Positions 26,988-35,647 of a stretch of 64,000 bases of DNA are shown one piece after another. Source of the stretch: an uncultured Litoreibacter sp. (GTDB lineage Bacteria; Pseudomonadota; Alphaproteobacteria; Rhodobacterales; Rhodobacteraceae); assembly GCA_947494645.1 (NCBI GenBank), contig CANLVO010000002.1, forward strand, positions 124,001-188,000. The letters are read 5' to 3'. Each line of letters begins with the position of its first letter. The stretch's first letter is position 1. The notes beneath the pieces are model-generated. The model saw only the letters and a list, made by a program, of their open reading frames with translations. It ran no database searches and was not told where the DNA came from. A program made the position numbers and the translations under genes.

Positions 26988-28172
26988 ATGTTTGAAAGCC
27001 TGACCGCACAGCCAGCCGACAAGATTCTGGCCCTGATGGCCGCCTATAAGGCGGACCCCCGCGACACAAAAATTGACCTCGGCGTCGGCGTTTACAAGGA
27101 CGCAACCGGGATGACCCCGATCATGCGCGCCGTGAAAGCGGCGGAGCGTCAGCTTTGGGAGCTGGAGACCACGAAATCCTATACCGGGCTGGCGGGAGAC
27201 GTAGGCTTTCACGACGCCATGCGCGACTTGATATTGGGCGATACAGTCGGCCCTGAAAGCTTCGCCGCGGCAGCGACGCCGGGCGGCACGGGCGCTGTGC
27301 GGCAGGGGCTGGAGCTGATCCAGATGGCCTCCCCCAAGGCGACCATCTGGATTTCTGCGCCAACGTGGCCGAACCATCCGTCGATCATCAACTATCTTGG
27401 CATGAAGATGGGCGAGTACCGCTATTTTGATGCGGAGTCCCGCGCGGTCGATTTCAACGGCATGCTGACTGATCTGTCCGCGGCCAAGCCGGGTGACGTG
27501 GTGCTGCTGCACGGCTGTTGCCATAACCCCACCGGAGCAAATCTGAACGCCAGCCAATGGCAGGAGGTCGCGGACCTGCTGATCTCGAAAGAGCTGATCC
27601 CGTTTGTCGACATCGCATATCAGGGCTTCGGTGACGGGCTGGAGGTAGACGCCTACGGTGTGCGGCGTCTGGCCAAAACCCAGCCAGAAATGCTGATCGC
27701 GGCCAGCTGTTCAAAGAATTTTGGCGTCTACCGCGAGCGGGTTGGCCTGTTGATGGCGGTGTCCCAGGATGGATCGAAAACCGCATTGAACCAGAAGACG
27801 TTGTCGCATCTGAACCGGCAGAATTTCTCTTTCCCTCCGGATCATGGCGCGCGGCTGGTGACAATGGTTTTGACCGACCCGGCCTTGCGGGCGGATTGGG
27901 CGGCAGAGCTTGAAGACGTCCGTTTGGGCATGCTGAAACTGCGCAAGCAACTGGCGGACACGTTGCGCAAGCGCACCGGGTCTGACCGGTTCGGCTTTCT
28001 GGCGGATCATCGCGGCATGTTTTCTCGGCTCGGCGCGACACCGGAACAGGTCGAGGCGATGCGCGTCAATCACGGGATCTACATGGTGGGCGACAGCCGG
28101 ATGAACATCGCGGGGCTCAACGAGGCCTCGATCCCGGTTTTGGCGGACGCGATTGTGGAAGCGGGCGTCTAA
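26988..28172 (+). CDS. Aromatic/aspartate-type amino acid aminotransferase
   Basis: Class I PLP aminotransferase of 394 residues, AspC/TyrB type. Landmarks are DLGVGVYKDATGMTPIM near 26-42, SAPTWPNHPSII, GCCHNPTGANL, VDIAYQGFGDG and the PLP lysine in ASCSKNFGVYRERVG near 240-254. C-terminal arginine FSRLG-type substrate contacts are present. It starts three bases after sseA; transamination of cysteine to mercaptopyruvate would feed SseA directly, an attractive but unproven link. Confidence 0.9.
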   Translation: MFESLTAQPADKILALMAAYKADPRDTKIDLGVGVYKDATGMTPIMRAVKAAERQLWELETTKSYTGLAGDVGFHDAMRDLILGDTVGPESFAAAATPGGTGAVRQGLELIQMASPKATIWISAPTWPNHPSIINYLGMKMGEYRYFDAESRAVDFNGMLTDLSAAKPGDVVLLHGCCHNPTGANLNASQWQEVADLLISKELIPFVDIAYQGFGDGLEVDAYGVRRLAKTQPEMLIAASCSKNFGVYRERVGLLMAVSQDGSKTALNQKTLSHLNRQNFSFPPDHGARLVTMVLTDPALRADWAAELEDVRLGMLKLRKQLADTLRKRTGSDRFGFLADHRGMFSRLGATPEQVEAMRVNHGIYMVGDSRMNIAGLNEASIPVLADAIVEAGV

Positions 28173-28178
28173 CGCGGC

Positions 28179-28400
28179 CTAGACGAACTTTTCGCCGCCG
28201 CAATGCGAACAACGACCAGTTTTGCGGCCCAGACAACCGGAACACCGGTCAAAAATCGCGGATCCATTGAGGTTTTTACCGATCATCACCCGGCCTGACC
28301 CGGCGCAGATGCGGCACGGCGCGAGCCCGGTGCCACGGCAGCGGTGGCACTGACGTTTGATCTCTGGGGTCGCATTTCGTTTCTTTGTACGCGTGTGCAT
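28179..28400 (-). CDS. Small DnaJ-type zinc-finger protein
   Basis: Protein of 73 residues made almost entirely of Cys motifs: CHRCRGTG, CRICAGSG, CSGCLGRKTG and CSHCGG. These are the four CxxCxG-type repeats of the DnaJ central zinc domain, without J or C-terminal domains. It would bind two zinc ions. The ATG at 28400 (MHTRTKKRN) follows AAAGGG by about eight bases; longer in-frame starts to 28475 add no recognisable sequence. It is convergent with the aminotransferase gene. It could be a small chaperone adaptor or RNA/DNA binder. Confidence 0.7.
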   Translation of the reverse strand: MHTRTKKRNATPEIKRQCHRCRGTGLAPCRICAGSGRVMIGKNLNGSAIFDRCSGCLGRKTGRCSHCGGEKFV

Positions 28401-28582
28401 AACGGCACCCTTTACCACGTTAACTTCGACGTCGATTGGCATCCGTGACATGAAAATGTGAAGACACTGAGGCAATGTGGTGCCAAAGCCGGGTCAGGGT
28501 TGCGGGGGGCAGCGGTTTGCCCTAGACCGCGCGCATCGAAGACCAAGTTCTCCGCTACCTTGTCAAAACGGGCTTTAAATTC

Positions 28583-29209
28583 ATGAAAAACCTCCTTCCC
28601 GGCATTCTTGCCATGGCCGCTGTCGTGGTCGCCTCCAACATTCTGGTTCAGTTCCTGTTTGGAAACTGGCTGACCTGGGGGGCGTTTACCTATCCGATCG
28701 CGTTCCTGATCACCGATCTGATGAACCGCATTTATGGCGTAGCCGCCGCCCGCCGGGTTGTGTTTGTGGGCTTTCTGGTGGGTATCGCCTGCTCGCTGAT
28801 CGGCTCGCAGATCATGCTGGAATTTGGCCCTGCCGTGCCCCTGCGCATTGCTGTGGCCTCTGCGATTGCATTTTTGACCGCGCAGCTGCTGGATGTGTCG
28901 ATCTTTGACCGTCTGCGCGCAGGCGTGTGGTGGAAAGCGCCTTTGGTGTCCACCTTTTTGGGCTCGATCGTCGACACAGCACTGTTCTTTACCATCGCAT
29001 TTTCGGCCTCCGTCACCTTGTTTGGCGCAGGCGCGGATGCCGCGATCAACTGGTCTTGGGAGGCCGTGCCGCTGTTGGGTCAAGGCCCGGTTCTGCCGCT
29101 TTGGGTGTCGCTTGCCATTGCCGATTGGGGCGTAAAGCTAGGTGTTGCACTGGTTGCGCTGGTCCCGTTTCGGCTGCTGGTTGCAAAATATTCGCGTGTG
29201 CCGGGCTAA
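28583..29209 (+). CDS. Queuosine precursor transporter (VUT/YhhQ family)
   Basis: Membrane protein of 208 residues with about six helices. Family landmarks are SNILVQF near 18-24, WGAFTYPIAFLITDLMNR near 31-48, a signature of YhhQ/DUF165, and LGSIVDTALFFTIAF near 124-138. Relatives take up preQ0/preQ1 for queuosine in tRNA. No preQ1 riboswitch is visible upstream. The gene is followed by a 258-base region that holds a candidate small RNA. Confidence 0.85.
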   Translation: MKNLLPGILAMAAVVVASNILVQFLFGNWLTWGAFTYPIAFLITDLMNRIYGVAAARRVVFVGFLVGIACSLIGSQIMLEFGPAVPLRIAVASAIAFLTAQLLDVSIFDRLRAGVWWKAPLVSTFLGSIVDTALFFTIAFSASVTLFGAGADAAINWSWEAVPLLGQGPVLPLWVSLAIADWGVKLGVALVALVPFRLLVAKYSRVPG

Positions 29210-29277
29210 AATCGCTTGAGTTATACACAAGATGTGGCACCATCAGGTTGAACAGCAACCATTGAAAGGAGGTGTCC

Positions 29278-29334
29278 ATGTCTAGAGTGATATTGGAGCA
29301 AGGTGTCAGGCAAGGTACGGAGGTGCGTTTTTAG
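29278..29334 (+). CDS. 18-residue small ORF in the candidate RNA
   Basis: ATG at 29278 lies five bases after GGAGG. It encodes MSRVILEQGVRQGTEVRF and ends with TAG at 29332. The ribosome site is stronger than that of almost any gene in the window, which suggests real translation. The ORF is too short for homology. It could be a leader-type or regulatory peptide, or the initiation site could act only as a ribosome-binding decoy. Confidence 0.45.
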   Translation: MSRVILEQGVRQGTEVRF

Positions 29335-29401
29335 GGGCAGTCCCCTGAACCACACCGAGGTATCCGGTCAGTCCACCTGACCTCACCTCCATCGATCTCG
29401 G

Positions 29402-29436
29402 AAGGGTCGCCGTGCTGTCGGCGACCCTTTCTTTTT
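29402..29436 (+). terminator. Strong intrinsic terminator of the candidate RNA
   Basis: 11-bp perfect stem AAGGGTCGCCG / CGGCGACCCTT with a six-base loop TGCTGT, followed by TCTTTTT. There is no T-run on the other strand, so it works only on + strand transcripts, that is the small RNA or read-through from the transporter gene. Confidence 0.85.
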
Positions 29437-29467
29437 GTCTGCATTGCTCTGGCGGGTTTGGCCGCCT

Positions 29468-31573
29468 CTAGGACGCGACGGCGTTCTTGTCCGCAACGGG
29501 ATTCTTGGACACCCAAAAGGCCAGTCTGTTGGCCAATTCCTGTTTCGAGGCGGGTTTGGGCAGCACGTCATCCATCCCGGCGTCATAACATTGCCTTTGG
29601 TCATTCTCACCGCAATTCGCGGTGTAGGCGATGATCGGACAGGGATGCATCGCACGCGATTTTTCCAGTGCGCGGATCGCGCGGGTAGCGTCAAACCCAT
29701 TGCGATTGGGCATGGAGACATCCATCAGCACCGCATCATAACGGCCCTGTTCATAGAGATGCATCGCCTCTTCCCCATCAGCGGCGATATCAAGGTTCAC
29801 GCCGCTGCCCTTGATGAAGCCCTGAACGATCTTCTGGTTGACCAGATTGTCCTCTGCCAACAGTACGTTCGCGCCATCCAATAGCGCATGCGGCGCTGCT
29901 TTTTCGGTCTGGGCGGTCGCGACGGACGGGCAAATGGTTTCAAGCGGAAGGCGGATGATGAACTCCGACCCTTTGCCAAGTTCAGATCGCAGCTCGACCG
30001 TTCCGCCCATCGTGGTTGTCACCCGCTCTACAATCGAAAGGCCCAGTCCGCTGCCTTCGAACTGGCGATCCAAAGCACCATCTGCCTGCTGAAATGCGCC
30101 GAAAATGACGTCGCGCTTTTCAGAGGCAATGCCGACGCCGGTGTCGATGACGCGCAATTCCAGCTGGTCGGCTCCATCCTGCGCGACTTTTCGCAACGAC
30201 ACGTGCACCGTGCCCTCTTGCGTGAACTTGATCCCGTTGCGCATCAGATTGAGCAGGATTTGACGGTACCTGCCACGATCCATACAGCAGTTTTGGGGCA
30301 GATCGGGATCCACCTCACAGGTCAGCGCCAACCCCTTTTTCTGGGCGAAGTGGCGAAGGATCTGGACCGAGTCCATGGTGATCTTTCGCACATCGCAGGC
30401 CTCCTGCTTCAACCGGACCTTGCCGCTTTCAAATCTGGCGAAATCCAGAATATCGGACACGTTTTCCATAAGGTCGGCGGCGCATTTGCGTATTTTTGCG
30501 ACTTGCGCGCTTTGCTCTGGGGTCATGCGGGATTGGCCCAGCAGTTCGGCCATGCCCATAATGCCGTTCATGGGCGTGCGCATTTCGTGGCTCATGGTGC
30601 TCATGAATTGCGACTTGGCGACGTTGGACTGACGCGCCATCTCTTCAGCGATACCGCGTTGTTTTACCTCTTCTTCAAGCTGTGCGTTGACGTCTTGAAG
30701 GTCCCTGTTGGCGTCGCTGGCGATCTTTTGTTGAACCCGGGAAGCCCGCAGCGCGTAGCCCGCAAACAGCAAAGCGCCTGAAAGTGTTCCGATCAACGCC
30801 GTCACGATCTGGCGCAAAGATGCGTCCGTGGCGGAGACAAAGCCGTCCCTTGGGCTCACCGCAACGGTGAACATGGTATCAGCAACCGGCACGTCGGAGG
30901 CCTTTGTGTAGAAGGCGTTGGACAGGATACGCATGTCATAGGTGAAGATCGGTTTGCCATCGATAAACATCGCCAAATCGAGCTTTTCGAGGGTCTTGCC
31001 ATTCGCCCCCGCGTAAAGATCATCCACCCAATCGGAGACCTGAAGCACCACCCAAAGCGTGCCGATATGCTGTCCGCCACGGCGCACAGCCTTGGCCACG
31101 ATGAACCCGGTTCCGCCATCATTCACCAAATCCAGCCGCTCGCCGATCGTGATGCCGTTGGTGATGCGGGCATGCTCTGCCAAAGCAACACGCTGCGGCC
31201 CAAGTGATTTGAGGTTAGTGCCAATCAGACGTTTGGTGCGATCCGGTTCAGCCAATGCGACACGGTTGTCGGTCCCAATCCAGGCGATTGCAAAGAATCC
31301 CGGCATGTCATGCAGCAGCGCTTCGGCGTCCATGCTGAATTGCCGCTCATTGATATATTGCGCGGCTGACATGCGTTCGCCCAGCCGTTCTATCGCATCC
31401 AGCCGCACTTGCAGGTCATGGGCAATCAGGTCCCGGGCATTCGCGGCTTCCAGGGCCAATAGTTCGCCAGTTTTGCGGTGTTGTTCCTGTGACAGGAACA
31501 GCCAAGTTACGATCGTCACGGAGGCCGCCAGAGCGACACCGACCATCATAAACAGCCTAACCATCCGAGACAT
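29468..31573 (-). CDS. Hybrid sensor histidine kinase
   Basis: Membrane hybrid kinase of 701 residues. The first transmembrane helix is near 8-27. A periplasmic sensor region spans about 28-255, and the second helix is about 256-275. A short coiled coil follows, then HisKA with MSHEMRTPMNGIMG (H329). HATPase has the N box NLMRNGIKF, G1 VIDTGVGIA and G2 GSGLGLSIV. A C-terminal receiver follows, with DVSMPNRNG (D618) and acidic LLAEDN. The periplasmic part resembles dCache/CHASE-type sensors. No output regulator or phosphotransfer protein is adjacent. Confidence 0.93.
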   Translation of the reverse strand: MSRMVRLFMMVGVALAASVTIVTWLFLSQEQHRKTGELLALEAANARDLIAHDLQVRLDAIERLGERMSAAQYINERQFSMDAEALLHDMPGFFAIAWIGTDNRVALAEPDRTKRLIGTNLKSLGPQRVALAEHARITNGITIGERLDLVNDGGTGFIVAKAVRRGGQHIGTLWVVLQVSDWVDDLYAGANGKTLEKLDLAMFIDGKPIFTYDMRILSNAFYTKASDVPVADTMFTVAVSPRDGFVSATDASLRQIVTALIGTLSGALLFAGYALRASRVQQKIASDANRDLQDVNAQLEEEVKQRGIAEEMARQSNVAKSQFMSTMSHEMRTPMNGIMGMAELLGQSRMTPEQSAQVAKIRKCAADLMENVSDILDFARFESGKVRLKQEACDVRKITMDSVQILRHFAQKKGLALTCEVDPDLPQNCCMDRGRYRQILLNLMRNGIKFTQEGTVHVSLRKVAQDGADQLELRVIDTGVGIASEKRDVIFGAFQQADGALDRQFEGSGLGLSIVERVTTTMGGTVELRSELGKGSEFIIRLPLETICPSVATAQTEKAAPHALLDGANVLLAEDNLVNQKIVQGFIKGSGVNLDIAADGEEAMHLYEQGRYDAVLMDVSMPNRNGFDATRAIRALEKSRAMHPCPIIAYTANCGENDQRQCYDAGMDDVLPKPASKQELANRLAFWVSKNPVADKNAVAS

Positions 31574-31701
31574 CTCCTACATATTGGGGTCAGTTCTGGG
31601 GGGCACTGGTGAGGAAATTACTAACGCCGCGCATATTCCTGGCGTCACCTGAACGTTGTGGGCTCTTTTTCGTGGCTCGGAATGGGCCTAGGCTGCTGCG
31701 T

Positions 31702-32124
31702 ATGATCAAGGTGAACGAAAACATAACCATCGAGGACTGGGAGCTGACCGAACATTTCGTGCGCGCCTCGGGGCCCGGTGGGCAGAATGTGAATAAGGTC
31801 GCCACCGCCGTCGAACTGCGGTTCGAGGCCGCGCGTTCTCCTAATTTGCCAGAGCCGGTGAAGACGCGATTGAAGCGGCTTGCTGGGCGCAGATGGACCA
31901 ATGACGGGGCGCTGATCATTCAGGTGCAAGAGACCCGCAGCCAAGCGCGCAATCGCGAGATTGCTGAGACACGCCTGGCCGATTTGATACGGGCTGCGTT
32001 AACCAAGCCAAAGCGGCGGATACCAACGCGGCCGACGCTTGGGTCAAAGAAGCGGCGGCTGGCCTCGAAAAAGCAACGTGGCGAGGTCAAAAGCCTGCGC
32101 GGTCGGGTGGATTATGACAACTGA
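31702..32124 (+). CDS. arfB: Alternative ribosome-rescue factor ArfB
   Basis: Peptidyl-tRNA hydrolase of 140 residues with the release-factor GGQ motif in ASGPGGQNVNK (GGQ at 26-28) and a basic C-terminal tail rich in Lys/Arg (KPKRRIPTRPT, KKRRLASKKQRG), which in YaeJ/ArfB enters the mRNA channel of stalled ribosomes. There is no codon-recognition domain, as expected. I chose the ATG at 31702 because the family starts about 20 residues before GGQ. It overlaps the start of the following aminotransferase gene by 11 bases. Together with smpB the window carries two ribosome-rescue pathways. Confidence 0.93.
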   Translation: MIKVNENITIEDWELTEHFVRASGPGGQNVNKVATAVELRFEAARSPNLPEPVKTRLKRLAGRRWTNDGALIIQVQETRSQARNREIAETRLADLIRAALTKPKRRIPTRPTLGSKKRRLASKKQRGEVKSLRGRVDYDN

Positions 32125-33382
32125 GCTTTTGGCCCGACGCGCGCGCCTGTTGGGGCCGAATATCCCTACGTTTTATGACGATCCGGTGCATATTGTGAAA
32201 GGCGAAGGGGTCTGGCTGTGGGACGCAGACGGGCGCAAATACCTCGATTGCTACAATAACGTGCCGCATGTCGGGCATTGTCATCCACATGTGGTTGAGG
32301 CCATCGCAAAACAGGCCGCGACGCTTAACACGCATACCCGGTATTTGCATGACGGCATCCTCGATTACGCGGATCGGTTAACCAAGACTTTGAGCCACGA
32401 CATCAGCCAGATGATCATGGTCTGCACAGGCTCAGAGGCCAATGACATCGCGATGCGCATGGCGCAGGCCGTCACCGGCAAGACCGGATTTATCGCCACC
32501 GACAACACCTATCATGGCAACACGGCGATGGTGTCACAGCTGTCGACCCGCAGGCCTCCGATTGGGGGCTACGGGGGCAATATCAAGCTCGTGCCAGCGC
32601 CCGACAGCGTGCGCCCGGTGGGTGGTGATTTATCCGGGCAGGCGCAGGCCTTTGCCCAGAATGTTGCCACTGCAATCGCAGAGCTTGAAGCCGCGGGCCA
32701 CGGGTTTGCCGGGATGATGCTGTGCCCCAGCTTTGCCAATGAAGGCTTCCCAACGCTGGAACCTGGGTTCTTGGGGCCGACCATCGCCGCCATTCGCGCG
32801 GCGGGCGGTTTGGTTTTGTGCGACGAGGTGCAGCCCGGCTTTGGGCGGATTGGATCGCATTTCTGGGGCCACGACTGGCTAGGGTTTGCGCCCGATGTGG
32901 TGACCGTCGGCAAGCCGATGGCCAACGGGCACCCGGTCGCGGCCACTCTGACGCGACCTGATGTCATGGCGGCCTTCCGCACCGCGTTTGGTTATTTCAA
33001 CACCTTTGGCGGCAACCCCGTCAGCTGCGCCGCAGCGATGGCGACGCTGGACGTGATCGAAGAGGACCAGCTGCAAGACAACGCTTTGAAAACAGGGCGT
33101 TATGCGCTCGACAGGATGCGAAAGATCGAGCACCCGCTGAAGGCGGAGGCACGCGGGCAAGGGCTGTTTTTCGGGATCGAATTTGTCCTGCCCGATGGTC
33201 GCCCAGCGACAGAGTTTGCGGCACAAGTGGTCGAGGGGATGTGTCGGGGTGGTGTCTTGATGAACCGTATCGGGCGCGACATGAACACGCTGAAAATGCG
33301 CCCGCCGATGCCGTTTACCACCGACCACGCAGATCTGGCGTTGGACCTGCTGGAACAGGTTCTGGCGGATACGGCCATATGA
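32114..33382 (+). CDS. Class III PLP enzyme, AGXT2L/phospho-lyase-like
   Basis: Protein of 422 residues with class III aminotransferase fold: DADGRKYLDCYNNVPHVGHCHPHV near 35-60 (read in parts), TGSEANDIAMR, LVLCDEVQPGFGR and VGKPMANGHPVAA with the PLP lysine. The run NNVPHVGHCHP followed by NTHTRYLHDGILDYADRL is close to the mammalian AGXT2L1/AGXT2L2 enzymes, which are phospho-lyases acting on phosphoethanolamine or 5-phosphohydroxylysine, not transaminases. An APH-type kinase gene overlaps its 3' end, which strengthens that reading. An ordinary omega-aminotransferase role remains possible. Confidence 0.85.
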   Translation: MTTELLARRARLLGPNIPTFYDDPVHIVKGEGVWLWDADGRKYLDCYNNVPHVGHCHPHVVEAIAKQAATLNTHTRYLHDGILDYADRLTKTLSHDISQMIMVCTGSEANDIAMRMAQAVTGKTGFIATDNTYHGNTAMVSQLSTRRPPIGGYGGNIKLVPAPDSVRPVGGDLSGQAQAFAQNVATAIAELEAAGHGFAGMMLCPSFANEGFPTLEPGFLGPTIAAIRAAGGLVLCDEVQPGFGRIGSHFWGHDWLGFAPDVVTVGKPMANGHPVAATLTRPDVMAAFRTAFGYFNTFGGNPVSCAAAMATLDVIEEDQLQDNALKTGRYALDRMRKIEHPLKAEARGQGLFFGIEFVLPDGRPATEFAAQVVEGMCRGGVLMNRIGRDMNTLKMRPPMPFTTDHADLALDLLEQVLADTAI

Positions 33383-34299
33383 AACCTGTCGCAGAGGCCG
33401 CGTTGGCTTGGGGCGGGGTTCAAGCCCCGCCACGGCTGATCAATGAGCGCGAGAATGCGGTTTTTGAGGCGAGGCTAAACAGCGGTGCCCATGTGGCCCT
33501 CCGCCTGCACCGCGCGGGCTACCAGTCGCGAGAGGCTGTTCAGTCAGAACTCATCTGGACGCAAGCGCTGGCTGACAAGGGCTTCCCATGCCCGCGACCG
33601 GTGCGCAGCGTGGCGGGTGATCTGGTGCATTGTCTGGCCTCTGGTCAACTTGCGTCTGTGGTCAGCTGGATCGACGCAAACCCAATTGGCGAGAATGGCT
33701 TGGCATTTGAGGGAACCTTCGCTGAGCATTTGGCACTGATGCGGAACCTCGGGCAGTTGATCCGGCGGCTTCATGATCTGACAGACGCGCTGGACACCTC
33801 CGAGCTGGTGCGCCCGCGCTGGGATCTGGACGGCCTCCTCGGCGAAACGCCGCATTGGGGTCGGTTCTGGGAGAACCCCTCTCTGACCGAAATGGAGCGC
33901 AGCATTGTGCAGAATGCGCGCGAAAATGCTGCGCAGCAATTGTTTGAAAACAAAGACTTGCCAGAAGGCCTCATCCATGCCGATTTACTGCAGGAAAACG
34001 TGCTGCGAAATGCGGACGGACTGCATATCATCGATTTTGACGACAGCGGGTTCGGGTACCATTTCTTCGACCTTGGCACGGCCTTGATCCAGCATGCCGA
34101 GCACCCGCAGCTTGATGCACTCAGCGCAGCATTGTGTGACGGGTATGGCGCGGGCCATAGGTATATGCCGTTGTTCATGACTTTGCGCGCGATGGCGTCT
34201 GCCGGTTGGATTATGTCCCGCGCGGCGCCGGATGATCCGAGGCAACGCTTCTATGCAGAACGCCTTCTGCGCTGTGCGCAGACATTTTCGGATCGCTAG
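33379..34299 (+). CDS. APH-family small-molecule kinase, possible hydroxylysine-kinase type
   Basis: Protein of 306 residues with aminoglycoside/choline kinase fold. The substrate and catalytic loop is [15 protein letters not shown] near 202-216, with H-x-D-x5-N, followed by [18 protein letters not shown], whose IDFDD binds Mg. The ATG overlaps the stop of the PLP enzyme (ATGA), so the two are co-translated. Kinase plus phospho-lyase is the pairing of AGPHD1/AGXT2L2 in animals (hydroxylysine catabolism); an amino-alcohol substrate is therefore likely. The 3' end overlaps the convergent pncB by four bases. Confidence 0.82.
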   Translation: MKPVAEAALAWGGVQAPPRLINERENAVFEARLNSGAHVALRLHRAGYQSREAVQSELIWTQALADKGFPCPRPVRSVAGDLVHCLASGQLASVVSWIDANPIGENGLAFEGTFAEHLALMRNLGQLIRRLHDLTDALDTSELVRPRWDLDGLLGETPHWGRFWENPSLTEMERSIVQNARENAAQQLFENKDLPEGLIHADLLQENVLRNADGLHIIDFDDSGFGYHFFDLGTALIQHAEHPQLDALSAALCDGYGAGHRYMPLFMTLRAMASAGWIMSRAAPDDPRQRFYAERLLRCAQTFSDR

Positions 34300-35588
34300 A
34301 CCACAACCTCTTGCGCGTCTTGTGCGCCCACCCCAAAGACGCGGCGGTAGCGGTCCAGTTCAGCCTCCGGCCCCATCGCCTTGCGCGGGTTGTCGGACAG
34401 CTTGACCGTTGGGTTGCCGTTTGCCTCGACCGCCTTGCAAACCAGCGAAAACGCCTTCAACGCATCGCCCGGCACAAGCCCGCGGAAATCGTTGGTCAGC
34501 ATGGTGCCCCAACCAAAGGACACGCGCACCCGGCCCATGAACTGCTTTTGCAGCTCGATGATCTTGTCCACGTCCAGCCCGTCCGAGAAGATCACCAGCT
34601 TCTCCAACGGGTCCTCGCCGCGCTCTTTCCACCAGCGGATGGCGGTTTCAGCCCCTGTTGCCGGGTCGCCTGAATCAATGCGGATGCCCGTCCACTTGGC
34701 CAGCCAATCCGGCGCGTCCCGCAAGAAACCCTCGGTGCCATAGGTGTCAGGCAGGATGATGCGCAGGTTGCCGTCATGCTCCTCATGCCAATCGGCCAAC
34801 ACGTCGTAAGGTGCCTGTTTCAGCGCCGCGTCATCCTTGGCCAGCGCGGAATAGACCATAGGGAGTTCATGCGCATTGGTGCCGATGGCCTCCACCTCGC
34901 GACGCATCGCAATCAGGCAGTTTGAAGTGCCCACGAACTTCTCGCCGAGGCCCTCCTGCATGGCTTGCACACACCAGTCTTGCCACATAAAGCTATGCCG
35001 CCGTCTGGTCCCGAAATCGGCCAGTCTTAATCCGTCAACAGGTTGTAAAGCCTCAACCTTTTCCCAAAGCTTGGTCATCGCGCGGGCATAGAGCACCTGC
35101 AATTCAAACCGGCCCATGCCTTTCAGAACGGCACGTGACCGCAGCTCCATCAGGATCGCCAGCGCAGGGATTTCCCACAGCATCACCTCGGGCCATTTGC
35201 CTTCAAAAGTCAGCTCGTATTGGCCGTCCCGCTTTTCGAGGTGGTAGTCGGGCATCCGAAACCCTTCGAACCACTCCATGAAGTCGGGCCGGAACATCTG
35301 GCGTTTGCCGTAAAAGGTGTTGCCGCGCAGAAAGGTGCTTTCGCCACGTGACAACGACAAAGAGCGGACATGGTCCAGCTGCTCGCGCAGTTCTCCTTCG
35401 TCGACGATCTCGGCCAGACGGATGGATTTCGTGCGGTTGATCAGCGAGAAGGTGACATTCGTCTCGGGCTTGTTGCGAAACACGGACTGACACATCAACA
35501 GTTTGTAAAAGTCAGTGTCGATCAGCGACCGCACAATCGGGTCGATCTTCCATTTGTGATTGTAGACGCGCGACGCAATATCGACCAT
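34296..35588 (-). CDS. pncB: Nicotinate phosphoribosyltransferase
   Basis: Enzyme of 430 residues for the NAD salvage step from nicotinate and PRPP to nicotinate mononucleotide. Landmarks are [16 protein letters not shown] near 22-37, [25 protein letters not shown] near 190-205 with the autophosphorylated His, GTSNCLIAM and [12 protein letters not shown]. The start is ATG at 35588; the gene begins 59 bases after the subtilase stop. With pncA, three genes upstream in the same direction, it would convert nicotinamide to the mononucleotide. Confidence 0.95.
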   Translation of the reverse strand: MVDIASRVYNHKWKIDPIVRSLIDTDFYKLLMCQSVFRNKPETNVTFSLINRTKSIRLAEIVDEGELREQLDHVRSLSLSRGESTFLRGNTFYGKRQMFRPDFMEWFEGFRMPDYHLEKRDGQYELTFEGKWPEVMLWEIPALAILMELRSRAVLKGMGRFELQVLYARAMTKLWEKVEALQPVDGLRLADFGTRRRHSFMWQDWCVQAMQEGLGEKFVGTSNCLIAMRREVEAIGTNAHELPMVYSALAKDDAALKQAPYDVLADWHEEHDGNLRIILPDTYGTEGFLRDAPDWLAKWTGIRIDSGDPATGAETAIRWWKERGEDPLEKLVIFSDGLDVDKIIELQKQFMGRVRVSFGWGTMLTNDFRGLVPGDALKAFSLVCKAVEANGNPTVKLSDNPRKAMGPEAELDRYRRVFGVGAQDAQEVVV

Positions 35589-35647
35589 GCGGCCCTCCCT
35601 TATTCAAAAGGGTTAGAGCGCATGGCAGCAGCCATGTCCAGCGAGCT

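Larger units (their letters stand above)
29260..29436 (+). ncRNA. Candidate structured small RNA with mini-ORF and terminator
   Basis: Within the 258-base gap after the transporter there is a compact unit. It has a near-perfect Shine-Dalgarno AAAGGAGGTG (29265-29274) and an 18-codon ORF (29278-29334). Hairpin AGGGG-CAGT-CCCCT is at 29333-29346 and hairpin GGTCAG-TTCCAC-type-CTGACC at 29366-29382. An anti-SD stretch CACCTCC lies at 29384-29390, then comes a strong terminator. CACCTCC can pair with either of two GGAGGTG copies (29268, 29319). No + strand gene follows, so the unit stands alone. I do not recognise an Rfam family. The 5' end is not defined. Confidence 0.5.
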
